Below, in pieces: positions 7,564 to 15,604 of a stretch of 44,318 bases of DNA; positions within the stretch are counted from its first letter, which is position 1, and each line of letters starts with the position of its first letter. The stretch lies in contig DASTFB010000092.1 in the NCBI GenBank assembly GCA_035709005.1, positions 1 through 44,318 of the forward strand, in the 5' to 3' direction. The position numbers were made by a program, and so were the translations under genes. The stretch is from Candidatus Methylomirabilota bacterium. Its GTDB lineage: Bacteria > Methylomirabilota > Methylomirabilia > Rokubacteriales > CSP1-6. The notes beneath the pieces are model-generated. The model worked only from the letters and a program-made list of their open reading frames with translations. It was not told the origin of the DNA and did not search any database.

Positions 7564-8596
7564 CGGCGATGCCTCGCCTGTGCGGATCGAGACCCCTACC
7601 ACGGCGCCCCGTCGGGCCGCCGTCCTCGTGATCGTCCTGCTCGGCTTGCTGCTGTCCGTCCCCGGCCTGGTGGGCGCTTACTGGGTGATCGTCATCAGCT
7701 CGGCGCTCGCCCTGTCCATCGCGTGTCTGGGCGTGAACCTCCTGCTCGGCTACACCGGGCTTCTCTCGCTCGGCCACGCGGCCTATTTCGGGACGGGGGC
7801 CTACGCCGGCGCCTTTCTCTATGCGTTCGGCGACGCCGAATCGCTGGAGACGTATCTGGCCGCGGGCGTCGGCGCCGCCACGGCCCTGGCCGCCGTCTCG
7901 GGACTCGTCTGCGTCCACGCCACGCGCCTGCACTTCAGCATCCTGACCGTGGCACTGGCCCAGGTGCTGCACTCGCTCTTCGTCGGCGGCGCGGTATTCC
8001 TGCCCTTCGGCGACCGGGGCAAGGGCTTCTACCTCGTCGGGCACGGCGGCTTCCACATCCCCCGGTTCACCATCGCCGGGATCGATCCGGGCCCGGAAGC
8101 CTTCGTCACGGTCCTGTACTACATCATCCTGACGGCGTTCCTGATCTCCCTCGGGCTCATGTGGCGGCTCGTGAGGTCACCCTTCGGCACGGCGCTGCGC
8201 GCCATCCGGGACAACGCCACCCGGGCGGCCTGCGTGGGCATCCCCGTGCGGAGCTATCGCTGGCGGGCCTTCGTCATCTCGGCCATGTTCACCGGCCTGG
8301 CCGGCGGACTCACCGGCCAGCTCGACCGACAGATCACTCCCCAGCAGCTCGACTGGTTCTTCTCGATCCAGCTCGTCGTGGCCACCGTCCTGGGCGGGCC
8401 CGGGCGCTTTTTCGGCCCGGTGGGCGGCGCCTTCCTCGTCGTGGCCCTGAAGGAGGTCGCGCTGCGATTCGCCCTCTACCACAACGCGATCCTGGGTGTC
8501 CTGCTCGTGGCGATCGTGATCGCCCGCCGTCGCGAGCGGGCCGCCACTCCCGACCGCTTCATCCCGGAGGTGGGCCGATCGGCGCCCTGGGCCTGA
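7553..8596 (+). CDS. livM: Branched-chain amino acid-type ABC transporter permease LivM
   Basis: A 347-residue inner-membrane permease of the LivM type, one of two channel subunits of branched-chain amino acid/urea/amide ABC importers. About eight hydrophobic helices are visible. Family signatures are GVNLLLGYTGLLSLGHAAYFGTGAYAG near the N-terminus, TLHFSIL-type helix RLHFSILTVALAQVL, the EAA-like cytoplasmic loop SPFGTALRAIRDNATRAACVGI, and VVATVLGGPGRFFGPVGGAF. The first usable start is GTG 7553, inside an inverted repeat; GTG 7580 is an alternative. LivH, LivG, LivF and a binding protein are not in the window, so it is an orphan here. It converges with the phosphotransferase gene, stop to stop, 8 nt apart. 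Confidence 0.9.
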   Translation: MSGPGDASPVRIETPTTAPRRAAVLVIVLLGLLLSVPGLVGAYWVIVISSALALSIACLGVNLLLGYTGLLSLGHAAYFGTGAYAGAFLYAFGDAESLETYLAAGVGAATALAAVSGLVCVHATRLHFSILTVALAQVLHSLFVGGAVFLPFGDRGKGFYLVGHGGFHIPRFTIAGIDPGPEAFVTVLYYIILTAFLISLGLMWRLVRSPFGTALRAIRDNATRAACVGIPVRSYRWRAFVISAMFTGLAGGLTGQLDRQITPQQLDWFFSIQLVVATVLGGPGRFFGPVGGAFLVVALKEVALRFALYHNAILGVLLVAIVIARRRERAATPDRFIPEVGRSAPWA

Positions 8597-8604
8597 CGTC
8601 AGCT

Positions 8605-9672
8605 TTAGTCGGCGCCGAACGCCCGCTGCACGAGGGCCCACGCCGCCTCGGCGAGCGGGCGAGCCCGACGACCGCGATCGCGAGCGTTGGGGTCGTTGGC
8701 GGTCCCGGCCAGTACCCGCCCCATGATCCCCTGGGCGATGGCGGCGAGCCGGAACATCGCGAAGGCGATGTAGAAGTCCCACTGCGGGATGCCCGGGCGC
8801 CCGGTGCGCCGGCAGTACCAGTCCAGGTATTGCGCCTCGGACGGGATACCGGCCGGACGTTCCTGGCCGGCAAAGCCCTCGAACTGCTCGTGGCGCAGGC
8901 GAAAGGGCAGGCAGTTGTAGCCGAGATCGGCCAGCGGGTGACCGAGCGTCGACAGCTCCCAGTCCAGCACGGCGGCGATCCGCGGTTCGCTCGGATAGAT
9001 CAACATGTTGCCGAGCCGGAAATCGCCGTGGACCAGGGTCGTCTCGTCGCCCGGCGGGATGTGGGCGGGCAGCCACACGATGAGGCGCTCCATGGGCTCG
9101 ATCGTTTCGGTCGCCGACGCCCGGTACTGCGAGGTCCAGCGATGGAGCTGCCGCGCGAAGTAGTTCCCCGGCTTGCCGAAGTCCTCCAGCCCGGCCGCCC
9201 GCCAGTCCACCGTGTGCAGCCGCGCCAGAACGTCGGCCAGCGCCTCGTAGATCCCGGCCCGGTGCTCCGGCTCGACGCCGGGCAGCCGCGGGTCCTTGAA
9301 CACACGGCCCGGCACGTACTCCATCACGAAGAACGGCGTGCCGGCGACGGCCGGATCCTCGCACAACGCGTAGGTGCGAGGCACGGGGACGCCGCGGCCG
9401 GCCAGCGCCGTCATCACGCGGTACTCGCGCTCCACGGCGTGCGCGGAAGGTAGCAGCTTGCCCGGTGGCTTGCGACGCAGCACGTACTCCCCGCTGCCGG
9501 CCTGCAGGTAGTACGTCGGATTCGACTGCCCCCCCACGAACTGCCGCATCGTGAGAGGGCCCCGGAAGCCTTCGACGTGACCCTCCAGGTATCGCTCCAG
9601 CGTCGGCACATCGACCCGATGGGTCTCCAGCACGTCGATCGTTCCGGCCAGGGGCGCCGCAGGGTGCGTCAT
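8605..9672 (-). CDS. Phosphotransferase family protein (APH/ACAD10-11 kinase-like)
   Basis: A 355-residue protein of the aminoglycoside phosphotransferase (APH) fold, in the group related to the kinase-like domain of ACAD10/ACAD11, which is linked to hydroxyacyl-CoA and fatty acid metabolism rather than drug resistance. The N-lobe has the glycine-poor loop FVGGQSNPTYYL and an ATP-binding Lys in VLRRKPPG. The catalytic loop is LVHGDFRLGNM and the metal-binding motif is VLDWELSTLGHPLADLGYN. ATG 9672 fits the family better than the TTG at 9684; no clear ribosome site is visible. Both directions around it are tight: 8 nt to the convergent LivM gene, and about 90 nt to the LOG fragment upstream. 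Confidence 0.88.
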   Translation of the reverse strand: MTHPAAPLAGTIDVLETHRVDVPTLERYLEGHVEGFRGPLTMRQFVGGQSNPTYYLQAGSGEYVLRRKPPGKLLPSAHAVEREYRVMTALAGRGVPVPRTYALCEDPAVAGTPFFVMEYVPGRVFKDPRLPGVEPEHRAGIYEALADVLARLHTVDWRAAGLEDFGKPGNYFARQLHRWTSQYRASATETIEPMERLIVWLPAHIPPGDETTLVHGDFRLGNMLIYPSEPRIAAVLDWELSTLGHPLADLGYNCLPFRLRHEQFEGFAGQERPAGIPSEAQYLDWYCRRTGRPGIPQWDFYIAFAMFRLAAIAQGIMGRVLAGTANDPNARDRGRRARPLAEAAWALVQRAFGAD

Positions 9673-9762
9673 CGCGACCAACAAGATAGGCCAAGGCCGC
9701 CGGCCGCGCCATCTCGACTTCGCCGGCGCCCTTCCTGCCGGTGCGAGGGCGGCTCCGGGAGG

Positions 9763-9996
9763 CTAGAGTTCCACCCAGGCCCGAGCCATCGCCAGGCCCT
9801 GGGGAATGACGCCGATGCCCTCCCCGCCTTCGCTCAGCACCGTGTCGGCGAGCACGCCCGTCAGCCCGACCGAGCCGCCGCCGTAGACGAGGCCCAACCG
9901 GCGGCGCGCCAGCTCAACCCCGCGCGCCCGTGCGGCCCCCGCGTACTCGGGCCGCGCGCCCGCCGACGATCCGGCAAAGACGCAGACGCGGGTCAT
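9763..9996 (-). pseudogene. Truncated LOG family (TIGR00730, lysine decarboxylase-like) gene
   Basis: The frame encodes 77 residues that match the N-terminal half of LOG family nucleotide 5'-monophosphate phosphoribohydrolases: RVCVFAGSSAGARPEY, LVYGGGSVGLTGVLADTVL and GGEGIGVIPQGL. Complete members have about 190 residues with the active-site PGGxGTxxE motif, which is missing. After TAG 9763, no other frame continues the family. The gene overlaps the DapF-like stop by ATGA, so it would be translated by coupling. It is most simply a truncated, inactive gene. Confidence 0.75.
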
Positions 9997-10862
9997 CGGG
10001 CCAGGACGTGGGCTTCGACGAACTCCCGGCTGAGCGTGCCCGTGCAGGTCTCCTCCACCGGTCCTTCCAGGCGCAGCGACCAGTCGGGCCGCACGTGTAC
10101 GGCGAGCTCACCTCCCGGCATGCGCACCAGGACGCGGCCGTGGTCGCAGACACCCCGGCGGACGGCCGCGGCGGCCGCCCCGCAGGAGGACGAGCCGGAG
10201 GCCAGCGTATAGCCGGCACCGCGCTCCCAGATGAGGATGTCCAGCGCGTCCCGTCCGGTCACCCGGGCGAATTGCACGTTGGTGCGGTTGGGAAACGCTT
10301 CATGGGTCTCGAGCTGCGGACCCAGCCGCCGGCAGGCCGCCTCCTCCAGCCTGTCGACGAACACCACGCAGTGCGGGTTGCCCACGGACACCGCCGTCAC
10401 CAGGAGCCGGGTGCCATCGGCCAGGCGCAGTGGGACGTCCACGGCCTCGTCGGCGTCCGCGCGGATGGGGACCTCGTGGGGGCGAAACGTGGCGCGTCCC
10501 ATCTCCACGGTGACGTAATGGACCCGGCCCTGCTGGACATGGAGCCGGCACTCGACGATGCCGCCTTTAGTGTCCACCGTGAACGTGTCCCGCTTGGCGT
10601 GGCCGTGGTCCCACAGGTACTTGGCGAAGATCCTGAGCCCGTTGCCGGACTTCTCGGCCTCGCTGCCGTCGGGATTGAAGATCCGCAGCCCGAAGTCGGC
10701 CCGGGGCGACGGGACCCGCAGCAGAATGCCGTCGGAGCCGACCCCACGATTGCGATCGCAGATCCGGACGATGGCCTGACCGCTCAGTGGCCCCGGCAGG
10801 TCGCGCTGGTCGACGACGAGATAGTCGTTGCCCAGGCCGTGGCTCTTGACGAACGGGATCAC
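9993..10862 (-). CDS. DapF-like epimerase fold protein with Ser in place of both catalytic Cys
   Basis: A 289-residue protein with the two-domain diaminopimelate epimerase fold. Family features are KSHGLGNDYLVVD at the N-terminus, IFNPDGSEAEKSGNGLRIFA (61-80), VSVGNPHCVVF and ERGAGYTLASGSSSCG (213-228). True DapF enzymes carry one catalytic cysteine in CGNG and another in ACGTG; here these are Ser72 (SGNG) and Ser222 (ASGS). A proton-transfer mechanism like DapF is therefore unlikely, unless serine substitutes as in some proline racemase-superfamily relatives. Start GTG 10862 matches the family N-terminus; GTG 10907, directly after the citrate synthase stop, is the longer alternative. Neither has a clear ribosome site. 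Annotation pipelines would call it dapF, but I would not assign lysine biosynthesis. Confidence 0.8.
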   Translation of the reverse strand: MIPFVKSHGLGNDYLVVDQRDLPGPLSGQAIVRICDRNRGVGSDGILLRVPSPRADFGLRIFNPDGSEAEKSGNGLRIFAKYLWDHGHAKRDTFTVDTKGGIVECRLHVQQGRVHYVTVEMGRATFRPHEVPIRADADEAVDVPLRLADGTRLLVTAVSVGNPHCVVFVDRLEEAACRRLGPQLETHEAFPNRTNVQFARVTGRDALDILIWERGAGYTLASGSSSCGAAAAAVRRGVCDHGRVLVRMPGGELAVHVRPDWSLRLEGPVEETCTGTLSREFVEAHVLAR

Positions 10863-10863
10863 G

Positions 10864-10881
10864 CGCGGTCCGCAGACCGCG
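10864..10881 (-). promoter_or_regulatory. Small hairpin directly before the DapF-like start
   Basis: On the minus strand a perfect 7-bp stem (CGCGGTC/GACCGCG) with a 4-nt loop ends 1 nt before the GTG at 10862. It could limit translation of the DapF-like gene, or simply be coding sequence if the GTG at 10907 is the true start. No T-run follows, so it is not a normal terminator. Confidence 0.3.
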
Positions 10882-10907
10882 GGTGGATGGCGGGGCTCGT
10901 CCCCCAC

Positions 10908-12038
10908 CTACCGTCGGTCAGGCGGCACGTAGGGCTGGCGCGCCGGCCCCGTGTACTCGGCGCGCGGGCGGATCAGCCGGTTGTGGGCGTGCTGCTCCAG
11001 CACGTGCGCCGCCCAGCCGGCGACCCGGCTCATCGCGAAGATCGGCGTGAACTGGTCGGTGGGGATCCCCATGCAGGCGTAGGCGGCGCCCGAGTAGAGG
11101 TCGACGTTGGGATAGATCTTCTTCTCCTCGCTCACCACCCGGGCCACGATATTGAGGATCTCGACGTAATGCGTCCGCCCCGTCTGCTGGCCCAGTTCGG
11201 TGGCCAGCCGCCGCAGGTGCTTGGCTCGAGGGTCCTCCACCCGGTAGACCCGGTGACCGAAGCCCATCACCCGGGTTTTGTCGGCCAGGGCCTTGCGGAT
11301 CCAGGCCTCCGCGCGGGCAGGCGTGCCGATCTCCTCCACCATCCGCATCACCTGCTCGTTGGCGCCGCCGTGCAGCGGACCTTTCAGCGCGCCGATTCCC
11401 GAGACGATGGCCGAGTGCAGATCGGAGAGCGTGGCCGCCGTCACCCGGGCCGCGAACGTCGAGGCGTTGAACTCGTGGTCGGCGTGCAGGATGAGCGCGA
11501 CGTCGAACGTCTTGGCGGCGAGCTCGGTGGGTTTCTTGCCCGACAGCATGTAGAGGAAGTTGGCGGCGAGGTTGAGACGCGGGTTGGGCGCCACCGGAGA
11601 CTTGCCGCGCCGCAAGCGCTCCCAGGCCGCGACCAGGGTGGGCAGCTGGGCGGTCAGCCGTGTGGCCTTGCGTATGGTGGCCTCGCGGGAGTTGTCGGCG
11701 GCATCGGGGTCGAACGCCGACAGCGCGGAGACGCCGGTGCGCGCGACCTCCATGGGCGTGGTCTTCTTCGGCAACTGCCGGAGCATCGCCACCAGCTTGG
11801 GCGACAGCTTGCGCGACGCGGTGGCCGACAGCGCCTTGACGTGGGCGTCGAGCTCCTTGCGGCTCGGCAGGCTGCCATGCCAGAGCAGGTAGACGACCTC
11901 CTCGAACGAGGAGTGCTGGACGAGCTCGTCGACGTCGTAGCCGCGGTAGAGCAGGCGCCCCTGGCGCCCGTCGATGAAGCAGATCTCCGAGGTCGAGACG
12001 ACGACATCCTCGAGACCTTCCTTGAAGCTTTCGCTCAT
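10908..12038 (-). CDS. Citrate synthase (citrate/2-methylcitrate synthase family)
   Basis: A 376-residue short-form citrate synthase that condenses oxaloacetate with acetyl-CoA (or propionyl-CoA for 2-methylcitrate synthase). Key segments are the substrate histidine in LILHADHEFNAST, GALKGPLHGGANEQVM with the second histidine, MGFGHRVYRVEDPRAK, and the catalytic aspartate region YPNVDLYSG. Length and LLYRGYDVDEL near the N-terminus fit Gram-positive/archaeal-type enzymes. ATG 12038 has GAGGGGCAGGT upstream. The promoter probably lies in the 75-bp divergent region shared with the methyltransferase gene. The DapF-like gene follows directly. Specificity for acetyl- or propionyl-CoA cannot be read from the sequence; the MmgE/PrpD gene 5 kb away leaves the methylcitrate option open. 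Confidence 0.92.
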   Translation of the reverse strand: MSESFKEGLEDVVVSTSEICFIDGRQGRLLYRGYDVDELVQHSSFEEVVYLLWHGSLPSRKELDAHVKALSATASRKLSPKLVAMLRQLPKKTTPMEVARTGVSALSAFDPDAADNSREATIRKATRLTAQLPTLVAAWERLRRGKSPVAPNPRLNLAANFLYMLSGKKPTELAAKTFDVALILHADHEFNASTFAARVTAATLSDLHSAIVSGIGALKGPLHGGANEQVMRMVEEIGTPARAEAWIRKALADKTRVMGFGHRVYRVEDPRAKHLRRLATELGQQTGRTHYVEILNIVARVVSEEKKIYPNVDLYSGAAYACMGIPTDQFTPIFAMSRVAGWAAHVLEQHAHNRLIRPRAEYTGPARQPYVPPDRR

Positions 12039-12077
12039 ACCTGCCCCTCGCCCGGGTGTTTGGAGACGGATTGCTTT

Positions 12078-12084
12078 TATCATA
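12078..12084. promoter_or_regulatory. Overlapping divergent -10 elements
   Basis: The 7-bp TATCATA reads TATCAT on the plus strand and TATGAT on the minus strand, each one base from TATAAT. It sits between the citrate synthase gene (minus, start 12038) and the methyltransferase gene (plus, start 12113). No convincing -35 box was found for either. Confidence 0.4.
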
Positions 12085-12112
12085 GCTGCCAGGAGCCTTC
12101 AAGGCACGCCCC

Positions 12113-12931
12113 GTGAGTCTCAGCGAGTTCTACGACCACCACCCCATCGACGAGGAACACGTCCTGACGAGCGCGGCACGCCGGCGCGGGACGCTGGCGG
12201 GGCTGCACGCCGAGGACTTCTTCGACTTCGATCAGGACCACTACGGCGGCCTGGCCGCGGTCGAGACCCTGGCCCGGCGTGCCGCCATCGGGCCCGGGTG
12301 CCGCGTGCTCGACGTGTGCGCCGGCCTGGGCGGTCCGGCGCGCGTTCTGGCCCAGCGCCTGGGCTGCCGCGTCGTGGCCCTGGAGCTGAACCACCGGCGC
12401 GCGGCCGGTGCGGCGCGGCTCACCCGCCGCGTGGGCCTGGCGGGACCGGTCACGGTCGTGCGCGGCGACGCCGCCAGGCTCCCGCTGGCGGCCGGCCGGT
12501 TCGACGCGTGCCTGAGCCAGGAGGGGTTGCTGCACGTCGCGGACAAGCCGGCGGTGCTCGGCGAGTGCCGCCGCGTGCTGGTGCCCGGAGGGCGCCTGGC
12601 GTTCACCGATTGGATCGCGCGGCCTCGCCTGGCCGACCGTGAGCGCGCCCGACTGCGCGACTGGATGGCGGCGACGACGCTGCAGACGCTGGACGGCTAC
12701 CGGGCCCTCCTGGGCCGGGCTGGCTTCGGCGCCATCGAGGTCGAGGACATCACCGACGAGTGGCGGCCCCTGCTGCGGCGGCGCCTGCACGTGCACCGCG
12801 CCCTGCAGGACGAGACGGCAGCCCGCTTCGGGGAGCGCTGGTCGCGGGAGTTTCTGGAGCTGGATCGATTCTTCGTGGAGCTGGTCGAGGCCGGCAAGCT
12901 CGGCGGTGGCCGATTCACCGCGCTCCGCTGA
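12113..12931 (+). CDS. Class I SAM-dependent methyltransferase
   Basis: A 272-residue cytoplasmic methyltransferase. Motif I is VLDVCAGLGGPARVLAQ (about residues 65-81), followed by the acidic VVALELN, the VRGDAARLPL motif and FDACLSQEGLLHVADK, then RVLVPGGRLAFTDW. Order and spacing resemble the UbiE/sarcosine-dimethylglycine or phosphoethanolamine N-methyltransferase group acting on small molecules. The C-terminal quarter (LHVHRALQDE onward) is helical and basic. GTG 12113 is the start, with AGGAG about 20 nt and a weaker AAGG 10 nt upstream. It converges with the AsmA gene, with 9 nt between the stops. The substrate is unknown. Confidence 0.85.
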   Translation: MSLSEFYDHHPIDEEHVLTSAARRRGTLAGLHAEDFFDFDQDHYGGLAAVETLARRAAIGPGCRVLDVCAGLGGPARVLAQRLGCRVVALELNHRRAAGAARLTRRVGLAGPVTVVRGDAARLPLAAGRFDACLSQEGLLHVADKPAVLGECRRVLVPGGRLAFTDWIARPRLADRERARLRDWMAATTLQTLDGYRALLGRAGFGAIEVEDITDEWRPLLRRRLHVHRALQDETAARFGERWSREFLELDRFFVELVEAGKLGGGRFTALR

Positions 12932-12940
12932 GGGCTCGCC

Positions 12941-14557
12941 TCAACGCAGCTTTCGCAGGATGTCCTTCAACCCTTCCTCGATCCGCCGCTGCTCGCCTTC
13001 GCGCAGCAGGGATCCGGGCGCGATGGCGATCTTCGGCGCGGCGGCGGTCCCCGTCACCCGTGCCCGCAGCTGGCGGCGCGAGGCGGTGACGTTGAGCTCG
13101 ACGTTCATGGCGCCCGAGGCCAGGGCATAGGTGCCGGCGGCGGTGGCCTTGAGGGCGCGCCCGCTGAGCGTGAGATCGCGCGTGGACACCACGCCGTTGG
13201 TGATCGTGTAGGTGGCGGTGATCGAGTCGTAATCGAGGGCCGAGTCGAGCGCGCCGGCCGGCAGCTCGCCGCCCAGCACCGACTCCAGGGCGCCGCCCAG
13301 GCGGACGACGCGGTCCAGCAGCGCGAGGGCCTGGGCGCCCACGACCTTCCCCGCCCCCACGCGGAGCCGGCCCTTGCCGTCGAGGGTCGTCCACAGCGCG
13401 GCCGGCTGCGCCGCCGCCGAGCCGGTGAGATCCAGCGGCCCCGTGACCGCGTATCCCTGGCAGAGGAAGTCCACCAGGACCTTGTCCAGCGGCACGGCCT
13501 TGAGGGCGAGATCGCCGAGCTCCGCGCGCATGGGCGTTCCGAGCGTCGCCACCAGATTGGTGGTGATCGTGCCCTTGCCGATCGCGGTCGTCACCGGTCG
13601 CACCGTGACCCGTAGATCCTCATAGGTCAGATTCAGCTTGACCGGCTCCAGCGCCAGCGTGCGGCGCTTGGGATCCGGGCACTGCGGGTTGCGCTGGGTG
13701 ATCGTGACGTCGGTCAGCTCGACCTCGCCAGCGGCGCGCGGCTTGCCCACGGTGCCGCCGAGGGTCAACGCGCCTTTCAGCCCGCCGGCGATGGCCGGCT
13801 CGGGCCCCAGGGCCGCCGCCACCAGCTCGCGCACCTGCTTGCCCTCGAGGGCGACGGTCCCTCGTACGGGAGCGCCGGTCACCGTGCGCGAGCCGTTGAG
13901 GCCGATCGTGCCCTCGCTGATCCTCAGCACGAGGTCCCCCGGCGTGACGCGAGCGTTGCCGCGAAAGCCCAGAGGCCCCGCGCTCGGCGTCAGCGTGAGG
14001 TCGAGATCCTCCACCCGGTAGCGCTGGGCCTCGCCGCCGGTGCGCGACTCGTAGACGACGACGCCGTCCTCGATCTTCACCTGCGAGGCGATCACGCCCG
14101 CCGCCCCGGGGCCGGGGCCGCCGGGACCCTTGGGCCGGGCGGGCGGCGCCTCGGCCGGGCCACCCAGCGTGGCGACGTTCCAGGTGCCGTCGGCGGCCTG
14201 AACCAGCGAGATGACCGGCTCCTTGAGCACGAAGTCACCCAGCTCGACCCGCAACCGGAGCAGCGGCCAGAAGCGGAGCCGCACCTCGGCCCGCTCCAGC
14301 TTGAGGAACGGCGTCTTGCCGAACTTCGGGTCCTCGGCCACTTCGAGGTCGCGGAGGACGACCGCCGGCCGCGGAATGACCGACACGGACACCGACGAGA
14401 ACCGCACCGGGCGACCGAGCGCCTGGCTGGCGGTGTTGGCGATCAGCGACTGGATGCGCGGCGTGTCGACCAGGAAGGGGACGGCGATCACCGCAGCGAG
14501 CACGAGGACGAGGATCGCCGCCAGGGCGACGGCGATCCACGTCCATACACGCCTCAT
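12941..14557 (-). CDS. AsmA family protein
   Basis: A 538-residue inner-membrane-anchored periplasmic protein of the AsmA/TamB-related bridge group thought to move lipids between membranes. Residues 8-30 form one N-terminal hydrophobic helix (WTWIAVALAAILVLVLAAV), followed by the AsmA-typical IQSLIANTASQALGRPVRF and PRPAVVLRDLEVAEDP, and a long beta-rich repeat region ending in a short helical tail. A Pro/Gly/Ala-rich stretch near residues 136-153 is probably a linker. ATG 14557 is preceded by TACAAT exactly 7 nt away and by no ribosome site, which suggests a leaderless transcript. Presence of such a protein is consistent with a two-membrane cell envelope. Confidence 0.85.
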   Translation of the reverse strand: MRRVWTWIAVALAAILVLVLAAVIAVPFLVDTPRIQSLIANTASQALGRPVRFSSVSVSVIPRPAVVLRDLEVAEDPKFGKTPFLKLERAEVRLRFWPLLRLRVELGDFVLKEPVISLVQAADGTWNVATLGGPAEAPPARPKGPGGPGPGAAGVIASQVKIEDGVVVYESRTGGEAQRYRVEDLDLTLTPSAGPLGFRGNARVTPGDLVLRISEGTIGLNGSRTVTGAPVRGTVALEGKQVRELVAAALGPEPAIAGGLKGALTLGGTVGKPRAAGEVELTDVTITQRNPQCPDPKRRTLALEPVKLNLTYEDLRVTVRPVTTAIGKGTITTNLVATLGTPMRAELGDLALKAVPLDKVLVDFLCQGYAVTGPLDLTGSAAAQPAALWTTLDGKGRLRVGAGKVVGAQALALLDRVVRLGGALESVLGGELPAGALDSALDYDSITATYTITNGVVSTRDLTLSGRALKATAAGTYALASGAMNVELNVTASRRQLRARVTGTAAAPKIAIAPGSLLREGEQRRIEEGLKDILRKLR

Positions 14558-14564
14558 GCCCAGA

Positions 14565-14570
14565 ATTGTA
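14565..14570 (-). promoter_or_regulatory. -10 element TACAAT for the AsmA gene
   Basis: TACAAT lies exactly 7 nt before the ATG at 14557, so transcription would begin at or next to the start codon. No -35 box or ribosome site is obvious. Confidence 0.5.
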
Positions 14571-14584
14571 GCCCGGGCGGCGAG

Positions 14585-15553
14585 CTAGGGCAGCAACAGC
14601 ACCTTGCCGGTGGTCCGGCGGCTTTCCAGGGCCCGGTGGGCCTCCGCCGCATCCTTGAGCGGGTACTCGAACTCGGTGCGCAGCTTCAGCTTGCCGTCCC
14701 GAATCCAGCCCAGCACCTCGCCGGCTCGCGCCACGAGCTCGTCCCGGGTCCCGATGTAGTGGAAAAGGCTCGGGCGCGTGAGGAAGAGCGAGCCCTTCTG
14801 GTTGAGGATCTGCGGGTCGATCTGGCCGATGGGCCCGCTGGACTGGCCGAAGAGGGCCATGAGCCCGCGAGGCGCCAGACTGTTGAGGCTCTTGTCCCAG
14901 GTGGTCTTGCCCACGGAATCGTAGACGACCTGCACGCCCTTGCCGCCCGTGATCCGCTTGACCTCCGCCTCGAAGTCCTGTTGCGTGTAGAGGATGGTGT
15001 GATCGGCGCCGGCCTCGCGGGCGAGCTTGGCCTTGTCCTCGCTCGACACGGTGCCGATCACGCGGGCCCCCCGGAGCTTGGCGATCTGCACGAGGAGCAA
15101 TCCCACCCCCCCGGCCGCCGCATGCACGAGGCACGTCTCGCCCGCCTTCAGCGGATACGTCGAGCACGCCAGGTAGTGGGCCGTCATGCCCTGCAGCATG
15201 GCCGCCGCGCCTTGCCTGGTGGTGACCCCGGCCGGAAGCTTGACGAGGCGGGCGGCGGGCACCGCGGCCAGCTCCGCGTAGGCGCCGGCGGCGCCGGTGT
15301 AGGCCACCTTGTCGCCGACCTTGAGGTCGGTGACGCCGGAGCCCAGTGCGGTGACGGTGCCGCCGCCCTCCATGCCCAACGTGAAGGGCACCTCGGTCTT
15401 GTAGAGACCCGTCCGGTAGTACACGTCGATGTAGTTCAGCCCGGCGGCATCGATCTTGATCAGCGCCTCGCCGGCCTTGGGTGTCGGTTCCGGCACGTCT
15501 TCGTAGCGCAGCACCTCGGGACCGCCGGTTGTGTGAATGCGAACGGCTTTCAT
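14585..15553 (-). CDS. NADPH:quinone oxidoreductase (medium-chain dehydrogenase/reductase)
   Basis: A 322-residue zinc-independent MDR enzyme of the QorA/zeta-crystallin type that reduces quinones or other enones with NADPH. The catalytic-fold motif AGLNYIDVYYRTGLY, the glycine-rich VGDKVAYTG segment, the nucleotide loop HAAAGGVGLLLVQIAK and the acid YDSVGKTTWDKSL are typical, and the zinc ligands of alcohol dehydrogenases are absent. ATG 15553 has GAGGAGG 6 nt upstream. A perfect TATAAT lies 45 nt upstream (15599-15604), overlapping the end of the DUF2236 gene. It ends 27 nt before the AsmA start. Confidence 0.93.
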   Translation of the reverse strand: MKAVRIHTTGGPEVLRYEDVPEPTPKAGEALIKIDAAGLNYIDVYYRTGLYKTEVPFTLGMEGGGTVTALGSGVTDLKVGDKVAYTGAAGAYAELAAVPAARLVKLPAGVTTRQGAAAMLQGMTAHYLACSTYPLKAGETCLVHAAAGGVGLLLVQIAKLRGARVIGTVSSEDKAKLAREAGADHTILYTQQDFEAEVKRITGGKGVQVVYDSVGKTTWDKSLNSLAPRGLMALFGQSSGPIGQIDPQILNQKGSLFLTRPSLFHYIGTRDELVARAGEVLGWIRDGKLKLRTEFEYPLKDAAEAHRALESRRTTGKVLLLP

Positions 15554-15598
15554 CGACGACCTCCTCAACGTGGTGAGTTCTGGCGCGGGGTGCGGCGG

Positions 15599-15604
15599 AT
15601 TATA
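15599..15604 (-). promoter_or_regulatory. -10 element TATAAT for the quinone oxidoreductase gene
   Basis: A perfect TATAAT on the minus strand includes the TAA stop of the upstream DUF2236 gene. A start near 15592 would give a leader of about 40 nt with a strong ribosome site. No -35 box was recognised. Confidence 0.45.

Noticed and set aside
7102-9453. A 783-codon open frame on the plus strand covering the thioredoxin, LivM and phosphotransferase region
   Set aside because: It is out of frame with the recognisable thioredoxin and LivM proteins and antisense to the phosphotransferase. Its composition is Arg/Pro/Gly-rich with no family match, typical of chance frames in GC-rich DNA.
9930-12116. 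A 728-codon plus-strand frame opposite the DapF-like and citrate synthase genes
   Set aside because: The minus-strand frames carry clear DapF and citrate synthase motifs; the plus-strand product is low-complexity and has no recognised domain.
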